Numbered from the stretch's first letter, positions 23,752 to 36,890 are shown. The stretch is DNA of 64,000 bases from Acanthacorydalis orientalis (GCA_034766995.1 CM068314.1:40137708-40201707), one strand, 5' to 3'. Translations and numbers: made by a program. The notes: generated by a model not told the origin, from the letters alone.

Positions 23752-25159
23752 ACGGATCTTTAGATCTAAATCGACAACACGGTTGGTTCGACGACTCAAT
23801 TATCTTACTTAATACGTATTCCATGTCCATGTAAGACTAATGATGTGTATGTTGATTGTTATATTTTGCTTATCATCCTGCCAAAATAGATTACATGTTT
23901 AGAGTAAGCATTTAGGTAACGTTAAATAAACATTTGGTAGAAGGTATTAAAAAATTGTATAATTGTGTGTGCCGAATTGTTAGATTAACGTTAATAAATA
24001 AATTATAAACATTAACAAATCATTTATCATTAAAAATTTCATAAATATAGGTTTGGGATGGAAATATATATTCATTAAGAATAATCAAATAAATAAGTTA
24101 TGCAAAAAATAAGTAGTAGTAATGTGTTTCCAATTGAATTTATAGACGAGTGTACCAAAAGTTAATAATAAAATTATATTAGATGATTTTAAAAGATAGA
24201 AGTTCTTTTTTGTTAACTTTATTCAATTTTGGTTACCTTATATGTAAGCGTGATGAATTTATTAGTATAACATTACTATTTTTTTTTAATAGAATAAAAT
24301 TTTATTTCCAGATATAAATATTGTTTGGAATCATAAAGAAAAAACTTAGCACATTAGTCAACGTAAATCCTGTTTATTAACACTTAAACGTAGTTAAAAT
24401 GCATTCTTAAAACTAAATTAATTTTGTTGAACTTAATGTATTCTTAATAATTACATTGAAATATATTGATACATATTGAATGCCAATTTGATACAAAACC
24501 ATATCTTGGTCCAAAAAATAAGGTTGGAAACATAGCAAACTTATATTGGACAATTGGGTGATTTTTTTTAAAAAAATACTAATTTTGTTTAACAAAATAT
24601 GTTTTTTTAAATATTTAATGTCTGTATTTTCATTTTAAGTCGAATTTCTTGGAATTACAGTTGAAGTATTTTTTTAATCTCGGTTTCGGTTCTTGAACCG
24701 TTTTATAATATATTCTTAACTATGCTCCATCAGAATTGCTGCTATAAAAATATACAATTATAATTCAATTACTTATTTAATACTTGTTTGTGTCATTGTT
24801 ACACAAACATGTAAGTTAAAAATTAATTACATTTAAGCTATTTTTTAATCAAACTTGTATTCATTTATTTTGTAAAAAAAGAAAATAAATCAGACGATAA
24901 AAATAAATATTAGTCGACATTTTAAACAGAAAATAAACATTATTGACTATTAATTACTCTTTCCGTAAAGAAACTCTTTAGATAAATATTCTTTTTTATT
25001 TTTAAAATTAAATAGAATGGGAATTTTAGAAATTGTCTACAAAATACACATTTATACATATCCGGAAAATTATTCGAATACAATTCTTGGAAATTACAAT
25101 TGTTCGAAAATATAATTTTTCGATAATATTACTTTTTCATGTATTTTTGTAATTAATTT
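23748..25159. other. AT-rich unique spacer
   Basis: The first 170 bp are mildly less AT-rich. CGGTTCTTGAACCG (24687-24700) is a perfect short palindrome, and GTTTGTGT/ACACAAAC forms a hairpin near 24786. No coding. Confidence 0.5.
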
Positions 25160-25270
25160 GAATTAATTCAGATCAAACTTACCTAGCTTTACCTAGGTCC
25201 AGTTGTTAGATCAAGGACAAACAGGAGCAGATATAATAGAGGGCGATAAAAGTAATTACTCCTAAAGTTT
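25160..25270. promoter_or_regulatory. Candidate regulatory island
   Basis: Direct repeat TACCTAG (25182 and 25193), a GATA core in GGGCGATAAAAG and a perfect homeodomain-type palindrome AGTAATTACT (25251-25260). Confidence 0.25.
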
Positions 25271-25574
25271 GTTCCAGTTATTAAAGTATAAAATTGAAGT
25301 CTACTTTTTTAATAATTTTTAGAAAATATAATTCAATTAAAAAAATTCAATAAACTTGAAATACTTACTGTGTATTTACAAGAACTGGATAATGAACAAG
25401 GTATACGTGAGTGTACATTTTAAATTCAATGCCCTTACTATAGACTCACTGATTGAACACTTCTTTGAAATCGAGCCAAGTGTGCTCAGGACTAATATAA
25501 TTAGGTCCATAGCTGGAAAATTCCTAGAAACACAGTTCTTCGGAAAATCATTCTTCTGATTACTTCTTGTCAAG

Positions 25575-25665
25575 TTAGCTCAGGTCAGGACAATTTAGGT
25601 TAGATTTGGTCAAAATACGTCTAGTCTTGTCAATGAAGGTTATGTCAGGCCAGATGAAGACAATT
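25575..25665. other. Cluster of AGGTCA-like half sites
   Basis: CAGGTCAGGACA, TTAGGTTAG, TTGGTCAAAA and AGGTTATGTCAGG occur in 85 bp. They could be nuclear-receptor half sites or a decayed AGGTTAGG-type insect repeat. The neighbouring 25356-25560 stretch is also less AT-rich and has open frames on both strands without recognisable products. Confidence 0.3.
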
Positions 25666-26140
25666 CAATTTCTAGGAATGTTTTCAATGATATATATTTT
25701 CCAAGAAAAGTATTTCTGAAGATATATCTCTAACCAAATTTATATATGTACATAGAATTTTAGTAGCACATAATATTTTCAATTTTGAAACACCGTAAAA
25801 GTTTTTGACATATAGCAATATATGGATTGAAAACTCATTTTACACAATATTTTTTTAGATAATGAAATCTTTATATAGTTAAGTAGATTATATCTTTATT
25901 TATTAGCTAATTCATCAAAATATACATAATTTTAAAAAAAGGATTTTTGATTCGTAATCTTAAATGTTTACTGTACAAAAATCTGAAATATTACTTTTTT
26001 CCAAAGAATTACTTTTTATATACTGATATTTTTTATAAATTTAATCATTTATTTTTTGTAAATATTGATCTTTAAGGAAAAGTAAGCAGTAATGTTTATT
26101 TTATAAGTGTGCTTTATAACTATGTTTAAAAATATAAATT

Positions 26141-26141
<1 letters not shown>

Positions 26142-26228
<87 letters not shown>
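26142..26228. repeat. (TA)n(TG)n(TA)n
   Basis: TG block of eight units in the middle. Confidence 0.96.
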
Positions 26229-26231
<3 letters not shown>

Positions 26232-26990
26232 AATGTGTGTGTGAAAGAGAGATTATTTATGTATTATATATAAACTGAAGTCAAACACCTAAAATATATT
26301 TTTAATGAGATACTTTTTAAAAATATTTTTAAAAATAACATTTCGTTTACTTGTATTTTGTTCATCAGTCTTGAATTTAATCAGAGTTCTTATGTATGCG
26401 AATGTAAGAAAATATCATGTAACTATGAATCACAATTAAATATCTATAAATGGCAGAAGTTCTCATGTAATACACTCATAAATGTATAATTTTTTTATAA
26501 ATGACACAAGTACTTAACAAGCACTAACTTGAAATGAATACGACAATTATAATTCATTGCTTTCAACGATGATAAAATTTAATTTATTTTTTTCTTATTT
26601 CACTTTGTATGTATTCACAGTTTTTGTAAATAATGAATTAAATTACGATTCCGCTTATGCCGTTTTCCCAAGGAATACGAAATTGCTTCTCTTTTATTGC
26701 GATTATATTAATCACAAGTCTTCTTACTATACTATTTTTTTTTACATTCATTAATGTAATGCTCGTTATTAAAGTAATTAGTATAAATAAAATGTACTTA
26801 GACTTTTAAGTACGACAACGTACACAATTATATATAATGCATAAATAACAATTCATTATTTGAACCGACCATAGACGTATTATTTCACTTAAAAGATATC
26901 TTATTAATGTGTTTAGTGTATTGTAGCAGTCGTTATAAAAAATATTATTTAAATATGTTGAAATGTATAAAAAGTTATGACAAATGAGAA

Positions 26991-26992
<2 letters not shown>

Positions 26993-27052
<60 letters not shown>
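26993..27052. repeat. (TA)n
   Basis: Perfect; precedes the 27060 island. Confidence 0.97.
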
Positions 27053-27054
<2 letters not shown>

Positions 27055-27059
27055 ATGTA

Positions 27060-27290
27060 TTGAAGGCGCCAGGAAACCAGAGCACACAACAAAAACACAA
27101 CAATTTAATTTTCTCGAAGATGTCACATTTTTAACACGTTAAATTTGACATGTCATACAAGAACAATAATTTGTCATTTCTAAAGTAGCAGCCCGTTGGC
27201 TCTATATTTAAGTCTGCTTAAAAATGACATACGAAAATACCATCTCGTTCGACGGGTCGCTGTGATCATATTTTTCTACATTGGTCTTGT
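27060..27290. promoter_or_regulatory. Candidate regulatory island
   Basis: A perfect palindrome TGACATGTCA (27146-27155), Sox-like GAACAAT (27161-27167) and a MEF2 consensus CTATATTTAA (27202-27211), in unique sequence following a (TA)n array. Confidence 0.28.
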
Positions 27291-29002
27291 ATGTTTTATA
27301 AACGTCAAAACGTAGTGTATGATAAATGAGTTGACAACCGTGTAATGAAAATATGGTTCACCAGCTGTTGAATACAAGTAAATGAAGACATTTATACACG
27401 TTTTGACTATTTCTTGCAAGTAATACTTTCTATTTATTGATTTCAATTCCGTACTGTATTGATATTGTGTCGAATAATAAACTGTATGAACAAAACGTTT
27501 TATCATAATATTCGACCTCGACGAAACGTTTTATGTAAACAGAAAAAAAATAATTTACTATAATGAAGGAAACAATAGACAATATTTTTAGTCACGAGTT
27601 GAATTATAGTGTTTAAAATTGTACTCTTTTGAATAAAATATTGAAAGTAAAAGTGAGTTTTAAAAGATTTACAATATTTATATGCTGTAATTTAGAAATC
27701 ACGTTGAATTTATTAAGTAATAGGCCAAATAATTTTATAAACAATAAAAGAATTAAAACATTTCATAAAATTAAAGATTGTATTATTTTATTATACTTAT
27801 TAGATTTTAAAATAATATTTAATTCTGTTGAGGTAATAACAAGTATCACTTTGGATTCAGACAGAATAATAGAGGTCTTTTGAACATAATTATTGTTGAA
27901 AATAATATGTTTTGTTTTTTAATCCCATTACGACTCAAATACAAACTAAATAGTTATCAAATGAAGTATTTTGCTTCTATAAATTGTATTGCGATTTAGT
28001 AAGATTATCAATATAATTATTAACCAGTTGCAAAAATTGTGACGAATTTTTCTCATGAAAGCGACTGATTTATTTGTAAACAAAATTCTTTATTCAATCA
28101 ATTAAATAAATTTCACTTTTTTCCCTCTAATATTTTCCATCATTCTAGCAACATTCCTTTATATTGTAAAAGTTGATTGGATTACTATTAAAAAATTAAT
28201 ACATTTCATTTTAGGGCGTTCAAAAGCACACAGTTTTTCCCTTTTGATATTAATTTGTAATGATCAGAGCAGATGATATTTTATAGAGCTGTATTTGAAG
28301 AATATGGAAGATGAATAATAAGATTCTAGTTTAACTATTTCCTTTTTCCGTTGGATCCACATCGAAATATACAATCTGGCTTTATTTAATAAAAAAATAG
28401 CCTCATTTCGTATAGTCAAAATTAGACATTTTTCTTAGATTTATTACTTCATTTAGTACAATTTTTTGATAATATTTTCTAATGTCATTCTTTCGTTTAC
28501 CGATAATAACTCTCAAGAAAGTCCTCCCTTGCAGTCTTATAAGATAGAGATATTTTTCAAGGATACTAGGTCAGCCTTTAATATCACTGGCTAATATAAA
28601 TTTTTACTCGTTTTCAAAGTCTCACATAAATTAAATTATATTTTTTAATTACAGCTACCAATATATCCGAATTTGTTTCTATTCAATCATCTACTATTAA
28701 GATCCGACCCATTCAATTATTTTTCATCAAAATTACACTAACCAAACATTGAAATTTAAAATGTATCTAAACTTTTTAACATGACAAATTGCTGTCGAAT
28801 TATACATGTTCAATCTTCCAAAAACTTCTTCAATTGATATTTTTGTATTGGTATCCAGTATATTACAAATAAGATCATCATTAGATTATAGTTTATCTGT
28901 GAGTCAAAATCGCCACATCTGAATTTTTTCTACTATCGTCGAATGTTTTTATTAGTTTCTAATCATATTATTTTACAATCATCCAACAGTAGTAAATAGT
29001 AA

Positions 29003-29007
<5 letters not shown>
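27291..29007. other. AT-rich unique spacer
   Basis: Frames of 76 (-) and 84 (+) codons (27506-27276, 27629-27883) show only AT-driven composition. Nothing recognised. Confidence 0.5.

Positions 29008-29063
<56 letters not shown>
29008..29063. repeat. (TA)n
   Basis: Perfect. Confidence 0.96.
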
Positions 29064-29067
<4 letters not shown>

Positions 29068-29666
29068 GTTAATTTTCATTCTTAAATAAAAATGTAGTAT
29101 CTAAGGCTTAAAATAAGATTTATATAAAGAAAGTAAACAAAATTCATGAGAATATATCTTCTATAAAGATTTTTTTCTTATTTTGTTTGTTCTGGATCTT
29201 TTATTTATCTTCTAAATTATAGAAATAAATCAAAGTTGTATTAACAAATAAGATTTTTTTTAAGGTAAGTGAAATAGGAATATCCGATAAAAGATAGTAA
29301 GGAATGAAAAATGTCTATCAGTTTAATATGCCAAATAATAATTTGTAAATTATTTGAAGACATTTATATGAAATATGCATACAAATTAGAAACATAAGAA
29401 AGATTTTTTAAATTTTTGAATAACAGTAAATAATTAATTAGGAAAAATATTTCAATGGAATATAAAATATTCGAATGTTTATACACTGTAGACTTTACGT
29501 TAGATTCAGCAATTGAAAAATATTATTATTCATTCTTTTTCATATTAAAACTATATAAAATATAATTATATATTGTACATAGAAATGTTATTCAAAAGTA
29601 AACTAAACAATTTTAAAAATAGTTTACAGTCTGGAATTAATTATGTATGTTATAAAATTGGAAATA

Positions 29667-30228
29667 TTAGGTTGATAGAAAAATAATTGCGGTTTATGAC
29701 CTTCAATTTCATAAACATTTTTCTCTTTTTTGATTTTCCTAGATGTTTTAAGTGGTCCAGAATTGTTGGATAACTAACGCCTAATTTTTGTGCAAACTTT
29801 CGAATTGTTGTGGGTGGTTATGATTCAACTAACGCCTTCAGTCGGCCGTCATGAACTGAGAAGGACGCTCACGATCTTCTTCATCTTCAAAGCTTTCGCC
29901 TCCAGTACGAAATTTTTGGAACCACCATTGCACTGTACTTTTCTTAACAGTACCCACAACAAAAGTTTAGTTTACGAGCAGTTTCTATTGCTTTAGTATC
30001 CAATTGAAACTCACAATAAATTGCTCTTATTTGCTTATTGTCCATATTTAATTTAATAGTCCAATTTGGAGCAAAATTAATAATAAAACCAAAGTTGGTG
30101 TTACCAAAATACTGACAGAAAAATACCCTTTAAAATGATATTAACACGAACACGATGAAATGACATTTTCATTAAAAAAAATATGGTTAAAATTCAGAAA
30201 ACAAAAACCAAAATGATTTCCCAACCTA
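29667..30228 (-). mobile_element. Mariner deletion derivative, cecropia-like, copy 2
   Basis: It begins TTAGGTTGATAGAAAAATAA after a TA and ends CCCAACCTA. Transposase sense is minus: the ATG at 30045 starts MDNKQIRAIYCEFQ, then ETARKLN, a frameshift, QWWFQKF, and a tail ending in HLKHLGKSKK at about 29740. Beyond that only the terminal 70 bp of the element remain, so the catalytic domain is deleted. One stop replaces a Glu codon in the middle. The right end is slightly altered (CCTACCC where the family has CCTAATA). Confidence 0.88.
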
Positions 30229-30459
30229 CCCAATAAATATCTGTTAGTTAATTTATTATTTTTTAACACTCATATTAAAAATTAATAAAATATATTTATA
30301 TATCAAAGAATATACAATTAATACAAGAAATATTATTTGATTACTTTATTTATTTTCATATATACGATTTTCGTGCATATTTATTGATATTTTTATAGTT
30401 GTGTTGGTATCACTTTAAATTAATTATTAATTCATTAAATTTATATACATTTACGTACC

Positions 30460-30580
<121 letters not shown>

Positions 30581-30973
30581 GAAATGTGCAAAATGACATT
30601 ACACGGATTGAGGAAAGAAAACGAGAAAGATATATAAATATTTCGCAGATTGCCATAACGTTTTACCTTCATAAAAAAGACTCAAATGACGGGAACGGCC
30701 AATAAAAATGCTAATATAGCAGAGCGACTGAAATAATTTCAACACACATTCAAACTATTAAGCCGTGCCGCTTTTTATCATGAAAGGGCGTGGCGTGCCA
30801 TCAATATCACACGGTCCCGTCTTCAAACACCGCATGCAAAATGTATTTAAATAGTCCCGTCGGGGTTCGAACTTTGTCAACGCAGTTCAAAGGCACGTTC
30901 GATGTTTGATCGAGGTTTCATACATTGTGTGTGTACGATCGACTCGTGCCACTGAACACACGTATGTATAAAC

Positions 30974-31004
30974 ACGTGTGTGTGTGTGTGTGTGCGAGTG
31001 TATG
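30974..31004. repeat. (TG)n
   Basis: One GC interruption; inside the 30580 island. Confidence 0.93.
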
Positions 31005-31167
31005 TATTCAGATACACGAACAAATGTGTATACGGTAGCATACATAAAGTCACATTCACACATATATGGCCGCGTTGAAATTGAAGCTGCGGAATGAAAG
31101 TTGGGCGGAATTAACAATGTGATTGCTCTGGCGTCGAATTAACTGCATTGAAATGCTTCTGGTTCAT

Positions 31168-31187
31168 TGAATAACGATCGTTATTCA
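31168..31187. promoter_or_regulatory. Perfect 20-bp palindrome with EcRE-like flank
   Basis: TGAATAACGATCGTTATTCA equals its own reverse complement. It overlaps GGTTCATTGAA (31161-31171), which matches most of the insect ecdysone-receptor inverted repeat (GGTTCA-N-TGAACC), and is followed at 31188-31197 by a second perfect palindrome, GTTCATGAAC. It sits at the end of a GC-richer island. The motif match is sequence-only. Confidence 0.4.
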
Positions 31188-31211
31188 GTTCATGAACTAA
31201 TTATCCATCTA

Positions 31212-31269
<58 letters not shown>
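31212..31269. repeat. (TA)n
   Basis: One CA interruption at the start. Confidence 0.96.
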
Positions 31270-31914
31270 GTAATACTTATATATTTTCAAATTATAAAAC
31301 AATTTATTATAGACTAAAACAGTAAACTTGCTTACGAATGAATTGACAACTATTTCAACTTAAAGTATATAGGTATCATGTGTATTTCCCCAACTTTATT
31401 TGTCTTCACATATATTCACCTATATAAACATATTTACATATTTACTTAAGCCAAATTTCCAATGAAAAAATACATTTCGTCTCATTAAAAATGAATAATT
31501 GACACTCTACCGTTATTTGAAATGTATTAACTACTGTACTGCTCTCTGGAAGTCACTGTAAAATGTATACTGTGTGTCAGGCACGGAGCTTTTGCCCGAT
31601 GTTTCACTATTTTAATTACGTACAATTTTAAACCTTTATTAATTGTCAAAATGGAAAACCAGTAGACTAAAGAGCTCCAAGCACAATTAACACAACTTCA
31701 TATCAATATGTGCTGTTGCTTTCTATCTGTGTTTTTGTTTGAAATATAAATCTTTTGAATAATTTCACAGTAAATGAGATTTACCAGAAGATTTAGAATT
31801 TAATTTCAATAAATTATTTAATAAACAAACATTTTTTATTCTAAAATTTAACTTTCTTTTAAGATTTTGCTTATAAATTATAAAATAACAGGAAAAATCT
31901 TGTATTAGGTTAGT

Positions 31915-32468
31915 AAGAAAATAATTGTAGTTCTTTTTTCTGAATTCTAACCTTCATTTTTTTTAATGTAAGTGTCATTTCATCGTATTATTGTTAATAT
32001 CATTTTAAAGTGCATTTTCGCTCTGTATTTTGGTAGCATCGACTTTGGTTTTATTATTAATTTTGATTTAAATTGGGATATTGAATTAAAGGCGGAAAAG
32101 TAGCAAATAAGAGCAATTTTTCTATATGAGTTCAAAACGGGTGGTAAAGCAGTAGTGAAACTGCTCGTAAACTAAACGATGTTTTTATTTTGAGTAATGT
32201 TAAGGAACGTACTGTTCAATGGTAGTTCCGAAAATTTCATGTTTGGGACGAGATCCTTGAAGACGAAAAAAGTCAAGGGCGTCGTTCTTCAATTTGTAAA
32301 GACCAAGTGAAAGGCGTTAGTTGAATCAGAACCATGCACAATTCAAGAGCTTGCTTAAAAGTTAAGCATTACTCATAAAATAGTTTTGGACCACTTAAAA
32401 ACATTTAAATTAAAAAATGTATATGAATTTGGAGGTAATAAACAGTAATTATTTTTCTACCAACCTAA
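31915..32468 (+). mobile_element. Mariner deletion derivative, cecropia-like, copy 3
   Basis: TTAGGTTAGTAAGAAAATAA at the left and TTTCTACCAACCTAA at the right, each next to TA. The 5' leader of about 180 bp is shared with copies 1, 7 and 8. The transposase start codon has become GCGGAAAAG (32092) and is followed by a stop, then recognisable AIFLYEFKTGGKA, ARKLND, VKERTVQW-stop and ILEDEKSQG segments. After the HLKTF-like end the sequence goes directly to GTATATGAATTTGGAGG and the right end, the same junction seen in copies 2 and 7. Confidence 0.88.
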
Positions 32469-32699
32469 TATTTTATGAAAATTATTATAACTTGTATAAT
32501 TCAAGAGGAAAATACAATAAAATATAAGAAGATTAGATTGGTCTGTGACTTCGCAAACTTCAGTTTGATTTTATATAACATAAACATTAAATTTTATTGT
32601 TGTTAATTTAATACAATAGCACTTATTTAGAACTCTCTGTAATATCTTAAATTTAGTATACGTGATTAATTGTTTTTTAGTATTATAAGGCTTTTATAT

Positions 32700-33060
32700 G
32701 GATAGTCTTTAATGTCAATTGGAGAATGGATCGCAAAATGTGTAAATCATCTGGTCGAAGGTAATGAAACGTAAACAGTAAATTTCATTAGAATTCCATC
32801 GGTCAATTTCAAAGTTCGATACATTCTTCGAAATACTCGAGATTCTAGTTAAAACGTTAATGTATAAAGTTCGCCAATTACAACACGAAGGCGTTTGACC
32901 TTTCATACCTTCGTCACTGAACACAGCAATGGCTCGTGTCGACCGGAAATTGACATACAAGACGGTCTTATTCTCAAACGAAACTGTGAACTTCTCGAAT
33001 TTCTTTGCCCACCCACTCGCGTGAAGGACACGTGTTCACTCCATCTCATATATTTTTGGA
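32700..33060. promoter_or_regulatory. Candidate regulatory island
   Basis: Forkhead consensus GTAAACA (32771-32777), TCF/LEF-like TTCAAAG (32818-32824) and a palindromic E-box ACACGTGT (33028-33035). An 81-codon minus-strand frame (32960-32715) is present, but its product is not recognised and could be chance. Confidence 0.3.
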
Positions 33061-34864
33061 AAAGCTAATTAAGATGGTTAGTTTCAATGATATTTTATAT
33101 CTTTAAATTATCTAGTCGAATCTGTTTTAACAGCTTCTCAATTTATATTTTATCCAAATTCATGTTAATTTTTTAATTCATTTTTATGCGTTACATTTTT
33201 GAATACATACATTTATGAAACTATAATATAAAATATATGAAACACATCAGTTATCTTATAATAACATGAAAATTGAAAAAAGGTATTTTTTTCAAAGAGA
33301 AAATAGGGAAAAAATCTATAAAATACATATAGTCGTGTCGGAAAGAGTTATTTATTTTTGTTTCGAACTTCATCTTTGATATTTGTAAAAATTTAAAAGT
33401 ATAAAGCAATTATTCGTAAAAAAAGGATTGTATGTGCAATAAAAAATATTTTTTAGCAACAGGAGTTGGGAAATAAAGAAGAGATTGTTCGTTAAAAAAA
33501 TCTAGTTTAATTATTCCGTGCGGTAAAACCTCCAAATAATTCAAATGAAAACTTCATTATTCACAATACAAAAACCGTTTATTATAAAACTAAAGATCGA
33601 TCAGAAAAGTACATCCCACTGTTGTATGCAAAATAATTATTTGGTGAAAAAACCTGCAAGCGCATTTATTTCCTTTGTTTTAAAAAACAAATAAACAGAA
33701 AACGGGTCAGCCTCTTTTTATTGTATTCTTTTTTTATTAAACGTCTTTTATTCATCAATTATTTGTTTTATGTTGGTTTTTGTATTAGTTAATAATTCAT
33801 AATAATAGACACGTGCGACTCGAACTCCTCCCAATAAATATATGTATTTTTATTTTTTGTAGAAACGAGGTTTTACTAAAAGTTTTATTGTTCGATTATT
33901 TGTCAGCTGCTGTCGTTAGTAATAACATGCTGAGTTAAAGAGAACGACATTATTTTATCAATATATTTCACGTATATTTATTTTCGGAATGGTTTTTTTC
34001 TGTTGCCTATCGACAAAATATAATAAAATACGTAATTATAGTTGGACTTTTTTCCTTGTAAAATTCTACCTTTAGATGTAACTATTTGAATAAAAAAAAC
34101 ATATATCTTGAACATGTAATCTGATCTCAAACTAACACTGGTAAAATATTAGCCTTTCAAAACAGTTTGCAAAAAACATCTATTTTAACGTTTTTTTTCC
34201 CATATATAAACTCTGTTATACTTTACAATTTAAAACAAAATAAAATAAAAAATCTATGTACTTATTCAAGATTCTTCGTTCATAAGATATACTTGCATTA
34301 AAGATAGTTTAAATAAATATTATTAGAGTTTAGAGATAAATATTTAGACAAGAACATTTTGAAATTATATTTAAATATTTTTGACATTTTGCTGAGGTTC
34401 ATAATTATTTTCACTGGAAGACCATTATTTCTATATATATGATGGTTTAATTTTTGAACACGTCGATTTTTCATATAATATAGACATTATATAGTACATT
34501 ATATAACTTACATCAAAAAAAACACAAAATGTTTAAGATTTCACATGAAACATCGTACAAGTTTTATTCGATAAACAAGTGTACATGACATTTTAAATAG
34601 AGAATCAAAATAAAAAAAATAATTAATAATTTAAAAGAAATATAATCATAAATGGAATGAATCAAAATCAATTTGATAGTTTGGTAACGTGAGATTTATA
34701 AAACGTTTTTTATTTCAGATTATTTTCATTAGCCTGAAATCTCAACTAACATTAATACGTTTTGTTTATTTTTTTATAATACTTGGTGCACAAACAACAA
34801 AAATAATAAATACTACATATGTATGGTTCTATAAAATTTGGAATGTTTTCTTTTTGCATATATT
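33061..34864. other. AT-rich unique spacer
   Basis: Contains the weak 33760 island; otherwise nothing recognised. Confidence 0.5.
33760..33990. other. GC-richer unique stretch
   Basis: CAGCTG E-box at 33904-33909 and TTTTATTG and TAATAACA homeodomain-like sites. Weak island. Confidence 0.22.
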
Positions 34865-34990
34865 TAAAAAAATCAGCTGCAGGCTATGGGCCGCACACAA
34901 GATGCTCCCAAGCTGTATACTCGTATACCCCGCAGTCGGCGCTTTGTGAGCCTTTGTTTCATGTGATATCTAAATCAACAAACATAATTC
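34865..34990. other. Short GC-rich unexplained patch
   Basis: CTATGGGCCGCACACAAGAT (34884-34903), the doubled GTATAC (34915 and 34923) and CCCGCAGTCGGCGC stand out from pure AT-rich flanks. The edges are abrupt, which suggests an inserted element, but no ends were found. Overlapping 86- and 64-codon frames do not resemble known proteins. Confidence 0.3.
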
Positions 34991-35222
34991 TCAAGACATC
35001 AATAGTTAATTAGGTTAAATTACTTAAATATACTATAAGATTTAATGTATAGAATGTTTCTTCTACTAGACATATGTGTCCATTCAAAAAAGCATAATAT
35101 CAATTAAGAATAAGACAAAAAGAAGTTACCCATAAACAAAACCGTAGTCGTGTTTTACTTTCGTTTTAAGAAAATTAATAGAAATAATTTAATTTCATAT
35201 GCACATGTTTAAGTCAACATAA

Positions 35223-35230
<8 letters not shown>

Positions 35231-35284
<54 letters not shown>
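35231..35284. repeat. (TA)n
   Basis: Preceded by a short CA run. Confidence 0.96.
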
Positions 35285-35287
<3 letters not shown>

Positions 35288-35600
35288 ATGTGTGTGTTAT
35301 AAACTTTTATAAATTATTTTCATACATTTCATAACGATAATATTTTAATGTTTTTCATTGTTATTCTTAGCTCTAATCAGAAGTATTATTTTTATATAAC
35401 ATAAAACTATAATTATGAGAGTTGGTAAATAAAATAAAATAATGAATTTAAAAAAAACTGCATTAAATAAATCAAAATACTTGAGATCTTATCAACTGCT
35501 GGTGTATCAAGACTTAATATTTCGCATAATAAACAAATAAATTCTAAAATTAACTTATACACGTTTTACTGAATATTTTGAAATATTAAAGTTAGAATTC

Positions 35601-35606
35601 ACACAA

Positions 35607-35670
<64 letters not shown>
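35601..35670. repeat. (CA)n(TA)n
   Basis: CA to 35626, TA to 35670; left border of the 160-bp tandem duplication. Confidence 0.96.
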
Positions 35671-35673
<3 letters not shown>

Positions 35674-35746
35674 AATATTTTTTCACAATTATTACTCATA
35701 TATTCTGATTGTTACAATTTATAAAAATTTATTTTGTTTCAAATAA

Positions 35747-35832
<86 letters not shown>

Positions 35833-35907
35833 GAATATTTCTTCACAATTATTACTCATATTTTCTGATTGTCACAATTTATAAAAGTTTATTTTGTTTC
35901 AAATAAA
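35671..35907. repeat. Tandem duplication, 160-bp unit
   Basis: The segment starting TTGAATATTTTTTCACAATT at 35671 (about 78 bp) recurs at 35831 as TTGAATATTTCTTCACAATT with only a few substitutions. The unit is 160 bp and includes the (TA)n tract between the copies; both copies are preceded by (TA)n, so the duplication probably arose by slippage or unequal exchange at the arrays. Confidence 0.85.
35747..35830. repeat. (TA)n, imperfect
   Basis: Lies between the two copies of the tandem duplication, interrupted by AAAT and CA. Confidence 0.94.
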
Positions 35908-36112
35908 AATTGAATACAGAGTCATGATCAATAAATAGGTCGTATGTACATACAACTGACAATAATTTATCAATATCAAAAGTAAATAAATAATTATTCA
36001 AAATCACAATATTTAAACCATTTAAAACACTAGTATTTACACTTTCGATAAAACTCCATTAAAATGGAAATATACATTGTTATTTCTCCGGAAATTGATT
36101 TAAAATAATGTA

Positions 36113-36669
36113 TTAAGTTAGTAGAAAAATTGCAGTTTCTGCACCTATTTGTCAAGCTTTTTTCGATTTCCTAGTTGGTTTAAGTGGTCCAGAACTATTG
36201 GATGACATACGCCAGGTTTTTGTACAAGCTTTCGAATTGTGCATGGCTCTAATTCAACTAACGTCCTCAGTTGGTCATTATAAACTGATAAAAGGACGCT
36301 CGCGATCGTCTTTCTCTTCAAGGCTCGTCCCAAGTTCGAAATTTTTGGAATCACCATTACATCGTACGTTCCTTGAGAGTATAGTCATAAAAATCATCGC
36401 GTTTTACGAGCAGCTTCTGCTGCTTTATCACCCGTTTTGAACTCATACAAAAATAATGCTCCTCTTTACTTCTTTTCCATCTTTAATTCAATAGCTCAAT
36501 TTGAAACAAAATTAATAATAAAACCACAGTCGATGTTATCAAAATACAGATCGAAAAATGCAATTTAAAATGATATTAACATTAATACGATGAAATGATA
36601 CTTTTATTGAAAAAAATTATGGTTAGAATTTAGAAGACAAAAACCTCAATTATTTTTCTACCAGCCTAA
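36113..36669 (-). mobile_element. Mariner deletion derivative, cecropia-like, copy 4
   Basis: Left end TTAAGTTAGTAGAAAAATTG, right end TTTTTCTACCAGCCTAA, both bordered by TA. Minus-strand transposase remains run from about 36470 to 36145. The best segment (36357-36145, 70 codons) reads VYNDQLRTLVELEPCTIRKL and then a second helix-turn-helix ending DHLNQLGNRKKLDK and a stop. The segment between that stop and the terminal repeat is only about 30 bp, slightly shorter than in the other copies. The N-terminal half is frameshifted. Confidence 0.87.
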
Positions 36670-36841
36670 TATTATCTGAGAAGAGTATTTGATATATTAT
36701 TAGGTTTATATTTGTAATGTAATCGAAATAAGAAATAAATAATTAATTTTAACGATTACTAGTTTGGTACATATTTTTACTAATTTATACCAATTTTCAT
36801 TTAAACTAATCTAATGAATCAAATGATAATATGAAATTTAT

Positions 36842-36844
<3 letters not shown>

Positions 36845-36889
<45 letters not shown>
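36845..36889. repeat. (TA)n
   Basis: Perfect. Confidence 0.96.

Positions 36890-36890
<1 letters not shown>

Noticed and set aside
25592..25605. TTAGGTTAG as telomeric (TTAGG)n
   Set aside because: Fewer than two units; not a telomere.
30853..30872. GGGGTTCGAAC as a tRNA T-loop
   Set aside because: Flanking bases do not pair as a T-stem and no cloverleaf is possible.
30844..30890. TATTTAA plus GCAGTT as a core promoter
   Set aside because: Spacing of about 38 bp is too long and the initiator is weak; mentioned only within the island entry.
35601..35907. CRISPR-like or satellite array
   Set aside because: Only two copies of a 160-bp unit; a simple tandem duplication.
36198..36440. 80-codon plus-strand frame
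   Set aside because: Antisense shadow of the mariner at 36113-36669. Likewise 29790-29996, 3901-4095, 21687-21977, 40458-40721 and 49621-49851 are antisense to mariner copies.
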